Assembly: GCA_964444065.1 (NCBI GenBank) | Contig: CAYUFL010000064.1 | Coordinates: 1 to 6,706 of the forward strand | Source: JBGMEA01 sp964444065 | GTDB lineage: Bacteria > Bacillota > Clostridia > Eubacteriales > Anaerofustaceae | DNA: 6,706 bases | Direction of reading: 5' to 3' | The notes under the pieces: model-generated | Seen by the model: only the letters and a program-made list of their open reading frames with translations | Told to the model about the DNA's origin: nothing | Databases searched by the model: none | Translations under genes and position numbers: made by a program | Shown: positions 1 through 6,472 of the stretch, in pieces | Layout: the number at the start of each line of letters is the position of its first letter | Position numbering within the stretch: the first letter of the stretch is position 1

Positions 1-677
1 CAGGTTTTCGGAACCTGAATCTGGATTTAATGTTTGCGCTGCCGCAACAGACCTACTCTGATTGGACACAAACTTTGGATCAGACAATTGCGCTTGCGCC
101 TGAACACATATCGGCATATTCGCTGATCGTCGAGGAAGGTACCCCGTTTTATAAAAGTTATGCAGATTGTGATTTTATTACAGACGAAACAGATCGCAAG
201 ATGTATCATTACGCATGTGATCACTTAAAAACAAGCGGATACGGACAATACGAAATATCGAATTTTGCAAAAGCAGGATTGGAATGCAGGCATAATCTGT
301 ATTGTTGGGAAATGGAAGAATATCTTGGGTTTGGAATGAATGCACACTCGTTTGTCGGCGGGAAACGCTTTGCCAACAGCAAAGATTTTAAGACCTACAT
401 AACAGATATTCTCGCGCAAACAGATATCCGAAACGGCTTGCACATACTTGACAACGAAGAATTGCGGTCTGATTTTATCATTCTTGGTTTGAGAAAAACG
501 CAGGGGCTTGATTTAATCGAATTTAAACAAATTTTTCATGAAGATTTCATGTTGTGTTATCATAATAAAACAGAAAAATTAATATCGGAAGGGTTGCTTG
601 CGCTAAAGACACACAGTCTCAGTCTGACAGAAAAAGGGCTGGATTACGCGAACCGTGTAATGAGAGAATTTCTTTGA
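1..677 (+). CDS. hemW: Radical SAM family heme chaperone HemW (3' part, cut by window edge)
   Basis: This is the C-terminal part of HemW, a cytoplasmic HemN-like protein that binds heme and is thought to deliver it to respiratory proteins; older annotations call it oxygen-independent coproporphyrinogen III oxidase. The open frame runs in from the left edge (first full codon at 3), giving 224 visible residues, with stop TGA at 675-677. The visible part starts with GFRNLNLDLMFALPQQT, matching the family's G-x-x-N-x-x-D-L-(I/M)-(F/Y)-x-L-P-x-Q segment of the radical SAM barrel. Further on are SAYSLIVEEGTPF, YEISNFA, CRHNLYCW, the G-M-N-A-H-S-F block and the C-terminal FIILGLRKTQGL segment. Full-length members have about 380 residues, so the start and the N-terminal CxxxCxxC cluster motif lie outside the window. 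The ATG at 30 is an internal methionine, not the start. No clear terminator follows. hemW just before hrcA is a common Bacillota arrangement. The family call is firm; enzyme activity cannot be judged without the N-terminus. Confidence 0.93.
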   Translation, partial: GFRNLNLDLMFALPQQTYSDWTQTLDQTIALAPEHISAYSLIVEEGTPFYKSYADCDFITDETDRKMYHYACDHLKTSGYGQYEISNFAKAGLECRHNLYCWEMEEYLGFGMNAHSFVGGKRFANSKDFKTYITDILAQTDIRNGLHILDNEELRSDFIILGLRKTQGLDLIEFKQIFHEDFMLCYHNKTEKLISEGLLALKTHSLSLTEKGLDYANRVMREFL

Positions 678-703
678 AATGGAATGATTTTGATCTGTTT
701 CTC

Positions 704-732
704 TTGACAAATTACGTCTTTAGTGATATTTT
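704..732 (+). promoter_or_regulatory. Housekeeping-type promoter of the hrcA operon
   Basis: A consensus -35 box TTGACA (704-709) is followed after 17 bases by TATTTT (727-732), which matches four of six positions of the -10 consensus and is preceded by TGA (724-726), an extended -10 feature. Transcription would start near 739, placing the CIRCE operator (743-769) almost at the start site, where HrcA binding would block initiation or early elongation. Class I heat-shock genes are known to use the vegetative sigma factor with HrcA as the heat-sensitive switch. The start site is inferred, not measured. Confidence 0.78.
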
Positions 733-742
733 TATAGTAATG

Positions 743-769
743 TTAGCACTCATTTAACTAGAGTGCTAA
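743..769 (+). promoter_or_regulatory. CIRCE operator (HrcA binding site)
   Basis: The inverted repeat TTAGCACTC-N9-GAGTGCTAA is present with both 9-base arms (743-751 and 761-769) and the canonical 9-base spacer (752-760). Every arm position agrees with the CIRCE consensus. It lies between the promoter and the start of hrcA, so it forms part of the transcribed leader. By established knowledge, HrcA dimers bind here to repress the operon, and heat or unfolded protein titrates GroEL away from HrcA and relieves repression. I see no second complete CIRCE in the window. Confidence 0.98.
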
Positions 770-797
770 CAACAGAGAAAACCACTCTGTACCCAAC

Positions 798-802
798 GGA
801 GG
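798..802 (+). promoter_or_regulatory. Ribosome binding site that fixes the hrcA start
   Basis: GGAGG lies 8 bases before ATG 811. It supports that ATG over the in-frame GTG at 763, which is inside the right arm of CIRCE and has no Shine-Dalgarno sequence before it. Confidence 0.88.
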
Positions 803-810
803 CGAATGCC

Positions 811-1851
811 ATGCAGAACAAAGAACGGAAATACGAAATTTTATATTCCATTATCAAGGACTATATCAATTCCGGGGAACCGGTTGGGTCGCGTACGATC
901 GAGAAGAAATACAATCTCGGAATCTCATCTGCAACGATTCGAAATGAAATGTCCGACTTGGAAGAAATGGGTTATTTAATTCAGCCTCATGCTTCAGCGG
1001 GCAGAATCCCTTCGGACAAAGCCTATCGCATGTATGTTGATCAGTTTATGCATGTATTCGATTTGGACGATGAGATTACGGAACAGGTACGCAAACAGTA
1101 CAGAGAATATTGGGGAGAATTGAATGCAGCTGTTCGCAAAACATCCGAAATCCTCACAAAAATAACGAACTATACATCATTGGTGATGGTTCCCGGCATT
1201 GCATCTCTAAACATCAAGGATGTTCGGTTGATTCATATCGAAAACGAACGCGTGCTGCTTGTGCTGATTACCAAACAGGGAATCGTCAAAAATGCAGAGC
1301 TGAAACTTGCGGGTAAGGCAACCTCCGCGCAGCTTGAGAAGATTACTAATTTTTTGAACCTGTGTATCAAAGATATCGAAACAGAAATGACGGTATCGGG
1401 GTTCGGGGAAAAAGTGGAAAGCCTCGATTCCGGAGAACAGAAAATACTCGCCGAAGTCGTTCCTGCAATCAAATACGTATTGAATCAGGACTTAAACGAA
1501 AAAATGTATGCAACCGGACTGACGGAGATATTCAATTATCCGGAATTCCAGAATATGAATAAAGCAAGGCAATTGCTGGATGCACTGCACAAGCAGGATA
1601 TGCTGTCATTGCTTTTGCAGAATGCGCTCGACGATACTGTCAATATCAGAATCGGTGCTGAAAATGAGATGGAAGAAATGAACGATTGTTCCATACTGAC
1701 AGCAACGTATCGACTCAACGGCAATCCAATCGGTACAATCGGAATTTTGGGACCGACAAGAATGAATTATGATTACTGCGTGTCTGCGCTGAATGCGCTG
1801 GCCAAAGAATTGACCAACCATATATCTAGCAGCATCGGAGGACATGAATAA
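811..1851 (+). CDS. hrcA: Heat-inducible transcription repressor HrcA
   Basis: HrcA is the cytoplasmic repressor of class I heat-shock genes and acts on CIRCE operators such as the one 41 bases upstream. From ATG 811 it has 346 residues, normal for the family (about 340-350). Residues 1-75 form the winged helix-turn-helix part, with EPVGSRTI (23-30), the recognition stretch SSATIRNEMSDLEE (39-52) and the wing HASAGRIPSDKAYRMYVD (60-77), all highly characteristic. The rest matches the GAF-like and dimerisation regions, ending in a conserved core with LLLQNALDD, NPIGTIGILGPTRMNY and a final Y-x-x-x-V-x-x-x-L-N segment. The start rests on GGAGG at 798-802; an in-frame GTG at 763 would add 16 residues but would put coding sequence inside the operator. 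The stop TAA (1849-1851) shares its last A with the grpE ATG. The gene is first in the operon, so it represses its own synthesis along with grpE, dnaK and probably dnaJ. Confidence 0.97.
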   Translation: MQNKERKYEILYSIIKDYINSGEPVGSRTIEKKYNLGISSATIRNEMSDLEEMGYLIQPHASAGRIPSDKAYRMYVDQFMHVFDLDDEITEQVRKQYREYWGELNAAVRKTSEILTKITNYTSLVMVPGIASLNIKDVRLIHIENERVLLVLITKQGIVKNAELKLAGKATSAQLEKITNFLNLCIKDIETEMTVSGFGEKVESLDSGEQKILAEVVPAIKYVLNQDLNEKMYATGLTEIFNYPEFQNMNKARQLLDALHKQDMLSLLLQNALDDTVNIRIGAENEMEEMNDCSILTATYRLNGNPIGTIGILGPTRMNYDYCVSALNALAKELTNHISSSIGGHE

Positions 1852-2420
1852 TGGGCAAGGAACAAAAGAAAGCAAAGCAGAAAGACGGTGAACGGATGGA
1901 GGAACCATTGGATATCAATGAAGAGGATATTGTAACTGCCGCTGAAGAAAGTGCGCAGAAAACATCGGAGATGACTGATGAAGCAGTACAGTTAAAAAAA
2001 GAGCTGGATGATTTGAAAGAAACGCATCTGAGGCTGCATGCCGATTTCGACAATTTCAGAAAACGTGCTGTAAAAGAAAAATATGAAATATCATCCTATG
2101 CAGTGTCGGGACTGATGTCAAAGCTCATTGGAGTTATGGATAATTTTGACAGAGCAATCAAAAGTGACCCGCAAAACGATACCCCGTTTTATCAGGGCAT
2201 CAAAATGGTTGCAAAACAGCTTGATGAACTGCTGAGCGAGGAAGGACTAACCGTCATTCCTACTGTAGGAGAACCCTTTGACCCAAACAAACATTATGCG
2301 GTCATGACAGAAAACGATCCGGAACAGGGAGATGATCTGATTGTGGAAGAACTCCAGACCGGTTACCAATTTAAGGATAAAGTGATCCGACCTTCAATGG
2401 TTAAAGTAAATAAAAGATAG
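1851..2420 (+). CDS. grpE: Nucleotide exchange factor GrpE
   Basis: GrpE is the cytoplasmic homodimeric exchange factor that releases ADP from DnaK and so resets the chaperone cycle. The product has 189 residues, a usual length. Residues 1-45 are highly charged and probably disordered. Residues about 46-75 (LKKELDDLKETHLRLHADFDNFRKR region) are the end of the long coiled-coil dimer helix. Residues about 80-130 give the helical bundle, with the family block GLMSKLIGVMDNFDRAI. Residues about 133-189 form the beta domain that contacts DnaK, with the signature running from FDPNKHYAVM to VIRPSMVKV. The start is ATG 1851, preceded by GGAGGA (1837-1842) 8 bases upstream. It overlaps the hrcA stop in a TAATG junction, so translation is probably coupled. 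A later in-frame ATG at 1896 follows a purine stretch but is less likely. The gap to dnaK is 24 bases, in keeping with one transcript. Confidence 0.97.
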   Translation: MGKEQKKAKQKDGERMEEPLDINEEDIVTAAEESAQKTSEMTDEAVQLKKELDDLKETHLRLHADFDNFRKRAVKEKYEISSYAVSGLMSKLIGVMDNFDRAIKSDPQNDTPFYQGIKMVAKQLDELLSEEGLTVIPTVGEPFDPNKHYAVMTENDPEQGDDLIVEELQTGYQFKDKVIRPSMVKVNKR

Positions 2421-2444
2421 ATTCAATCAGGAGGAATCAATATT

Positions 2445-4298
2445 ATGGGAAAAGAAAAAATCATAGGGATAGACCTTGGTACCACCAATTCATGTGTAGC
2501 AGTTATGGAAGGCGGTGAAACCGTCGTAATTCCAAACTCGGAAGGTGCAAGAACAACCCCTTCGGTTGTCGCATTTACGAAAGACGGAGAACGTCTTGTC
2601 GGACAGGTTGCAAAAAGACAGTCGATCACAAATCCCGACAGAACCATCAGCTCAATTAAAAGGGAAATGGGCTCCAATTTCAAAGTAAAAATTGATGACA
2701 AAGAATATAGCCCGCAGGAAATATCTGCGATGATCCTTCAGAAACTGAAAAAAGACGCGGAAGCATATCTCGGCGAAACTGTAACAAAAGCGGTTATTAC
2801 CGTACCGGCTTATTTCTCGGACAGCCAAAGACAGGCGACGAAGGATGCAGGTAAAATCGCAGGGCTCGAAGTGATGAGAATCATCAATGAACCGACTGCG
2901 GCAGCACTTGCTTACGGTCTTGACAAAGAAGGCAGCCAGAAGATTATGGTAATCGATCTCGGCGGCGGTACTTTCGACGTATCCATCCTTGAACTCGGCG
3001 ATGGTGTATTCGAAGTGTTGGCGACCAACGGAAACAACCGTCTCGGCGGTGATGACTTCGACCAGAGACTGATGAACTATTTCATAACGGAATTTAAAAA
3101 AGATTCCGGCATTGATCTTTCTTCGGATAAAATGGCAGTGCAGCGACTGAAGGAAGCAGCAGAAAAGACAAAAATCGAACTTTCTTCGACGACGACATCC
3201 AATGTGAATCTGCCGTTTATTACAGCAACTGCGGAAGGTCCGAAGCATCTTGATCTGACGGTTACGAGAGCGAAATTTGAAGATTTGGTATCCGATCTGA
3301 TCGAAAAAACGACGATTCCCGTGCAAAGTGCGATTAAAGATTCGGGGCTGAGTGCTTCGCAAATTGACAAAATCATTCTTGTCGGCGGATCAACCAGAAT
3401 GCCGGCAGTACAGGAACATGTAAAAAAATTAACGGGAAAAGAAGCATTCAAAGGAATTAATCCGGATGAATGCGTAGCAATCGGTGCCGCAATTCAGGGC
3501 GGTGTATTGGCAGGCGACGTAAAAGATGTTCTGCTTTTGGATGTTACGCCTCTTTCTCTCGGGATTGAAACACTCGGCGGAGTATTCACAAGACTCATCG
3601 ACCGCAATACAACCATACCGACCAAGAAGAGCCAGATTTTTTCAACCGCAGCAGACAGTCAAACCGCAGTTGATATTCACGTCCTTCAGGGCGAACGAAA
3701 AATGGCATCTGACAACAAAACACTCGGACGTTTCCAACTGACAGGAATCCCGATGGCTCCGAGAGGGGTGCCGCAGATTGAAGTAACATTCGATATCGAC
3801 GCAAACGGGATTGTGAATGTTTCAGCGAAAGATTTGGGAACGAACAATGTTCAGAATGTTGTGATTCAGTCTTCGACGAACATGTCCAAAGATGATATCG
3901 AAAATGCGGTAAAAGACGCAGAACGATTCGCGGAAGAGGACATGAAAAAAGAAGAAGAAATCACTGTGAAAAACAATGCGGATACAGCGGTTTATCAGAC
4001 AGAAAAATCACTGAAAGATCTTGGAGACAAAGTGACTGCGGATGAAAAAGCTGCTGTGGAAGCAGTAATCGCAGACTTGAAAGAAAAAATGAACGGAACG
4101 GATATCGAAGCCATCCGTGTCGCAACCGAAAAGGTAAGCGAAACATTTTATCCGATCGCGCAGAAAATGTACCAACAGACAGAGGGCGCGGCGGAAGGCG
4201 GAGAACAGAATTACCAGTCAGCAGGGGAAAGCACAACCTCGAACGACGATAACGTCGTAGATGCGGATTACGAAGTTGTGGATGACGACGACAAATAA
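2445..4298 (+). CDS. dnaK: Molecular chaperone DnaK (Hsp70)
   Basis: DnaK is the ATP-driven Hsp70 that binds exposed hydrophobic peptide segments in the cytoplasm, working with DnaJ and GrpE. The product has 617 residues. The nucleotide-binding domain (about 1-360) shows GIDLGTTNS (8-16), K72 (equivalent to the catalytic E. coli K70), the INEPTAAALAYG block, DLGGGTFD (171-178, with T176 matching E. coli T199) and ILVGGSTRMP (V313 onward). The interdomain linker VLLLD is at 362-366. The beta substrate-binding domain (about 370-485) contains IPTKKSQIFSTA and HVLQGER; the helical lid follows to about 590. The tail is acidic and ends DADYEVVDDDDK. By comparison with the E. coli sequence, the stretch after IKR (71-73) is about 24 residues shorter, the classic Gram-positive form. 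AGGAGGA (2429-2435) lies 9 bases before ATG 2445. All key residues are present and nothing suggests damage. Confidence 0.99.
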   Translation: MGKEKIIGIDLGTTNSCVAVMEGGETVVIPNSEGARTTPSVVAFTKDGERLVGQVAKRQSITNPDRTISSIKREMGSNFKVKIDDKEYSPQEISAMILQKLKKDAEAYLGETVTKAVITVPAYFSDSQRQATKDAGKIAGLEVMRIINEPTAAALAYGLDKEGSQKIMVIDLGGGTFDVSILELGDGVFEVLATNGNNRLGGDDFDQRLMNYFITEFKKDSGIDLSSDKMAVQRLKEAAEKTKIELSSTTTSNVNLPFITATAEGPKHLDLTVTRAKFEDLVSDLIEKTTIPVQSAIKDSGLSASQIDKIILVGGSTRMPAVQEHVKKLTGKEAFKGINPDECVAIGAAIQGGVLAGDVKDVLLLDVTPLSLGIETLGGVFTRLIDRNTTIPTKKSQIFSTAADSQTAVDIHVLQGERKMASDNKTLGRFQLTGIPMAPRGVPQIEVTFDIDANGIVNVSAKDLGTNNVQNVVIQSSTNMSKDDIENAVKDAERFAEEDMKKEEEITVKNNADTAVYQTEKSLKDLGDKVTADEKAAVEAVIADLKEKMNGTDIEAIRVATEKVSETFYPIAQKMYQQTEGAAEGGEQNYQSAGESTTSNDDNVVDADYEVVDDDDK

Positions 4299-4346
4299 GC
4301 AGATTCAAAATCAAACAAAGAATCATGCACCACGAAGCAAAATAGA

Positions 4347-4378
4347 GCACAAGGACGGTTGTTAAACCGTCTTTGTGC
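4347..4378 (+). other. Strong RNA hairpin between dnaK and dnaJ
   Basis: Two 14-base arms (4347-4360 and 4365-4378) pair around a GTTA loop, with one G-U wobble and otherwise perfect Watson-Crick pairing. The hairpin starts 48 bases after the dnaK stop and ends 51 bases before the dnaJ ATG. The following bases are AATTATC, so there is no U-tract and it does not look like a normal intrinsic terminator on the plus strand. It could protect the 3' end of an hrcA-grpE-dnaK message, mark an RNase processing site, or cause partial termination. The fold is direct; the role is inference. Confidence 0.7.
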
Positions 4379-4429
4379 AATTATCAGATAAAGAATCCGA
4401 TCGGAATCTGTCCGGTTGAAGGAGAACCA

Positions 4430-5581
4430 ATGAGCAAAAGAGATTACTACGAGGTACTTGGAATCAGCAAGAGTGCCACCGATGAGGATATCAAAAAAGC
4501 ATACCGAAAAATGGCAATGAAATATCACCCGGATACGAATCAGGGTGACAAGGATTCAGAAGAAAAATTCAAAGAAGTCAGCGAAGCTTATGAAATTTTG
4601 AGCGATGCAGATAAACGCGCGCGCTATGACCAATACGGTCATGCAGGCGTTGATCCGAATATGAGCGGAGGCGGTTTTGGAGGCGGTTTCGGCGGCGGAT
4701 TCGGAAATGGAGATTTTGGCGATATTTTCGGTGATATCTTTAATATGTTCGGCGGTGGCGGAGGCGGTTTCTCTCAACATGCAAACAACGGACCTCAAAA
4801 AGGCAGTGATCTGCGTGTCAATCTGAATATATCGTTTGAAGAAGCTGCGTTTGGATGCGAAAAAGTGATCAAAATGACCAGACGCGAAAAATGCGGCGAA
4901 TGCGGCGGTACGGGAGCAAAACCGGGCAGCAATGTTCGGACTTGCGATCAATGCGGAGGAAGCGGACAGGTTCGCGTTACGCAGAAGAGCATCCTTGGCA
5001 TGATGCAATCAGTCAAAGTGTGCGATAAATGTCACGGTGAAGGAACGATTATCGATACGCCCTGCGAAAAATGTCACGGCAGCGGTTTCGAAAATGTTTC
5101 CAGACAGATTACCATCAAGATTCCGGCAGGCGTTGATACAGGCTCGGTTCTTCCTCTTCGGGGAGAAGGCAATGCGGGCTTGAAAGGCGGCAGGAACGGT
5201 GATGTATACGTCTATCTTAACGTGAAAGCGCACGAACTTTACCGCAGAGAAGGAGCAGATGTCTATCTTGATGTGCCTGTAACGTTTGCGCAATTAGCCT
5301 TGGGTGACGAAATGAGGGTGCCGACATTGGAAGGTACTGTGAAACTCAAAATACCGGAAGGAACGCAATCCGGTACAACCTTTAAAATCAAAGGCAAAGG
5401 GATTCAGAATCTCGGAGGATTCGGTAAAGGCAGTCAATATGTGACCGTTAATATCGAAGTTCCGAAAAAACTGAACGATAAACAGAAATCTGCACTCAGA
5501 GAATTCGATCAGATGGCACCGAAAGACAGTCATGAGAAAACGAAGCATTTCTGGGAAAAAGTAAAAAGTATTACGAAATAA
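4430..5581 (+). CDS. dnaJ: Molecular chaperone DnaJ (Hsp40, class A)
   Basis: DnaJ is the cytoplasmic co-chaperone that brings unfolded substrates to DnaK and stimulates its ATPase. From ATG 4430 the product has 383 residues, typical for a class A member. The J domain (about 5-70) carries the essential HPD triad at 33-35 and ends in YDQYGHAG. A Gly/Phe-rich linker (about 79-114) includes three FGGG-type repeats. The zinc domain has four intact CxxCxGxG motifs starting at C155, C172, C198 and C212, which bind two zinc ions. The C-terminal substrate-binding and dimerisation domains follow (about 225-383), with the GDVYVYLNVK and LGDEMRVPTLEG blocks. The start is set by the match of MSKRDYYEVLGI to family N-termini and by AAGGAGA (4419-4425) just upstream; an in-frame ATG at 4373 lies inside the hairpin and would add 19 unconserved residues. 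The 131-base gap to dnaK is unusually wide beside the other junctions here. No CIRCE or clear promoter precedes it, so it is probably expressed by readthrough. Confidence 0.98.
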   Translation: MSKRDYYEVLGISKSATDEDIKKAYRKMAMKYHPDTNQGDKDSEEKFKEVSEAYEILSDADKRARYDQYGHAGVDPNMSGGGFGGGFGGGFGNGDFGDIFGDIFNMFGGGGGGFSQHANNGPQKGSDLRVNLNISFEEAAFGCEKVIKMTRREKCGECGGTGAKPGSNVRTCDQCGGSGQVRVTQKSILGMMQSVKVCDKCHGEGTIIDTPCEKCHGSGFENVSRQITIKIPAGVDTGSVLPLRGEGNAGLKGGRNGDVYVYLNVKAHELYRREGADVYLDVPVTFAQLALGDEMRVPTLEGTVKLKIPEGTQSGTTFKIKGKGIQNLGGFGKGSQYVTVNIEVPKKLNDKQKSALREFDQMAPKDSHEKTKHFWEKVKSITK

Positions 5582-5583
5582 GA

Positions 5584-5611
5584 AAAAGCTTCCCGTCGCA
5601 GGGAAGCTTTT
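5584..5611. terminator. Bidirectional intrinsic terminator between dnaJ and the PspC-domain gene
   Basis: The arms AAAAGCTTCCC (5584-5594) and GGGAAGCTTTT (5601-5611) form a perfect 11-bp stem with a 6-base GTCGCA loop. The hairpin begins 2 bases after the dnaJ stop and lies 21 bases past the stop of the convergent gene at 5633. Read on the minus strand, the stem runs into TTTTTCTTATTT, a good U-tract. On the plus strand only the four T of the stem precede AATG, so termination of the dnaJ message is probably less complete. Confidence 0.88.
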
Positions 5612-5632
5612 AATGTTCAGAATGCAATCGGA

Positions 5633-6376
5633 TTAAATATGAATGAGGCTGAACGGATTGAACAGCGTCGAACCGTGGAAAATAGTGTAAAAGAATATGA
5701 TGACAATCAATGTCAGCCAAATAATCGCTGATGCCTTGCGTGTCGGGATCAGAACATTGATGCCGATCGCGATAATAAAAAGCGGCCACAGGTAACCAAT
5801 CGAAGAGAACAGATTGTTAACAGAGAAAATATTCAGTCCGAATAGATTAAAGATCCATAGAACACAGAACAATATGATAAGCGAGCCGACGATAATTTTC
5901 GTTTTGCGTTGCAGTTTTGGATCGTCCGATTCAACGATTCCAGAGATAATCAGATAAATACCGAGCCCGAGTGTCGCAAAGGTAATGAAATCGGAAAGTC
6001 CGATTGCGTAATCAAAAACGACCCTCGTGATAAAAAGTCCGATGCCGCTGCAAATCAGAATAATGGAAAATACAACGCCGGTTGAACCGGATCGCGAAAA
6101 TGATGCCGCTGTTGGCGACTGCTGTTCTGCTTTTTGCTGAAACGTTTCCGAGCGAGAGTCGGATGTCGATTGCTGCGGCGTATTGACAACGACTGATTTA
6201 TCAGGCAAAATCAGGGCCAAAACCAAATAAACCAAAACCAGCACCGGCCAATAGATACACAGTGCCGCAGTTACGATTCGTACAATACTCGGATCGATGT
6301 TAATCGCTTCGGCAATACCGTAGCAAACACCGCTGATAATTTTTTTGGAGGAATTTTTATATAATTTTGTATTCAA
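5633..6376 (-). CDS. PspC domain-containing multi-pass membrane protein
   Basis: The 247-residue product starts with a PspC domain (about 3-58): LYKNSSKKIISGVCYGIAEA, then INIDPSIVRI, then a hydrophobic segment ending LPDK. This matches the family pattern of a charged N-terminus, G-V-(C/A)-x-G-(I/L)-A, (I/V)-D-P-x-(I/L)-V-R, then a membrane helix. Residues 60-98 are a polar linker rich in Ser, Gln and Thr. About five further hydrophobic segments follow (about 100-120, 129-147, 160-178, 193-210, 216-233). The segment near 195-210 (YLWPLFIIAIGINVLI) resembles the small membrane repeats often found in PspC/LiaF-like envelope-stress proteins; that is my inference. PspC proteins sense or respond to membrane stress, but this member's function is unknown. 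The start is TTG, read from 6376 downward, with GGAG 7 bases upstream; the ATG further upstream is out of frame. The gene is convergent with dnaJ and divergent from the flavoprotein gene, so it forms its own unit. Confidence 0.88.
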   Translation of the reverse strand: MNTKLYKNSSKKIISGVCYGIAEAINIDPSIVRIVTAALCIYWPVLVLVYLVLALILPDKSVVVNTPQQSTSDSRSETFQQKAEQQSPTAASFSRSGSTGVVFSIILICSGIGLFITRVVFDYAIGLSDFITFATLGLGIYLIISGIVESDDPKLQRKTKIIVGSLIILFCVLWIFNLFGLNIFSVNNLFSSIGYLWPLFIIAIGINVLIPTRKASAIIWLTLIVIIFFYTIFHGSTLFNPFSLIHI

Positions 6377-6383
6377 TAGATTG

Positions 6384-6387
6384 CTCC
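6384..6387 (-). promoter_or_regulatory. Ribosome binding site supporting a TTG start
   Basis: On the minus strand GGAG stands 7 bases before TTG (6374-6376). The nearest upstream ATG on this strand is 19 bases before the TTG and so out of frame. The family match begins within a few residues of the TTG (NTKLYKNSSKK). The rare start codon therefore seems real and may keep expression low. Confidence 0.7.
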
Positions 6388-6404
6388 GTATGCATATTGA
6401 AGTT

Positions 6405-6414
6405 TTGTATACAA
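6405..6414. promoter_or_regulatory. Candidate operator: 10-bp palindrome TTGTATACAA
   Basis: A perfect 10-bp palindrome lies 29-38 bases upstream of the PspC-gene start codon, immediately downstream of the minus-strand TATGAT at 6422-6427, so at about +1 to +10 of a transcript from that box. Its form (T-G-T-A-T-A-C-A core) resembles operators of some GntR-family repressors. No regulator gene is visible in the window, and a 10-bp palindrome in AT-rich DNA can arise by chance. Confidence 0.3.
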
Positions 6415-6421
6415 CAAAGTT

Positions 6422-6427
6422 ATCATA
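6422..6427 (-). promoter_or_regulatory. Possible -10 box for the PspC-domain gene
   Basis: On the minus strand this reads TATGAT, five of six bases of the -10 consensus, 45 bases upstream of the TTG start. I find no recognisable -35 box 16-18 bases further upstream, so support is weak. Confidence 0.3.
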
Positions 6428-6463
6428 TTCTTAGCGAATTAAAAAGCGATTAATTCCATGTTA

Positions 6464-6472
6464 TGGTATAAT
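6464..6472 (+). promoter_or_regulatory. Extended -10 promoter for the flavoprotein gene
   Basis: TGG (6464-6466) followed by a perfect TATAAT (6467-6472) forms an extended -10 element. Transcription would start near 6479, leaving a leader of about 24 bases before ATG 6503. The -35 region about 17 bases upstream (6444-6449, AAGCGA) does not match the consensus, which an extended -10 can partly offset. Confidence 0.65.

Noticed and set aside
733..738. TATAGT as the -10 box of the hrcA promoter
   Set aside because: It is 23 bases from TTGACA, too far. TATTTT at 727-732 has a 17-base spacer and an extended TGA.
763..810. In-frame GTG as the hrcA start, giving a 16-residue N-terminal extension
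   Set aside because: It lies within the CIRCE right arm, has no Shine-Dalgarno, and the extra residues do not look like HrcA. ATG 811 has GGAGG 8 bases upstream and the expected N-terminus.
3350..3357. GAGTGCTT inside dnaK (and GAGTGCC near 4471 in dnaJ) as further CIRCE half-sites
   Set aside because: No TTAGCACTC partner arm lies at the required 9-base spacing, and both are within conserved coding sequence.
2652..3362. Long open frame (236 codons) on the minus strand inside dnaK
   Set aside because: It is antisense to a highly conserved gene, its translation is rich in Arg, Phe and Cys without a recognisable domain, and it has no supporting context. It is a by-product of dnaK codon use.
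4396..4405. Palindrome TCCGATCGGA upstream of dnaJ as an operator
   Set aside because: It is only 10 bp, no promoter stands next to it, and nothing links it to a known regulator. Chance is sufficient.
4373..4429. In-frame upstream ATG extending dnaJ by 19 residues
   Set aside because: It lies in the 3' arm of the intergenic hairpin, lacks a Shine-Dalgarno, and DnaJ normally begins at the MSKRDYYEVLG-type sequence.
4677..4770. GGCGG/TTC-rich repeats as a tandem DNA repeat
   Set aside because: They encode the normal Gly/Phe linker of DnaJ and vary at third codon positions, so they reflect protein composition and not a DNA repeat element.
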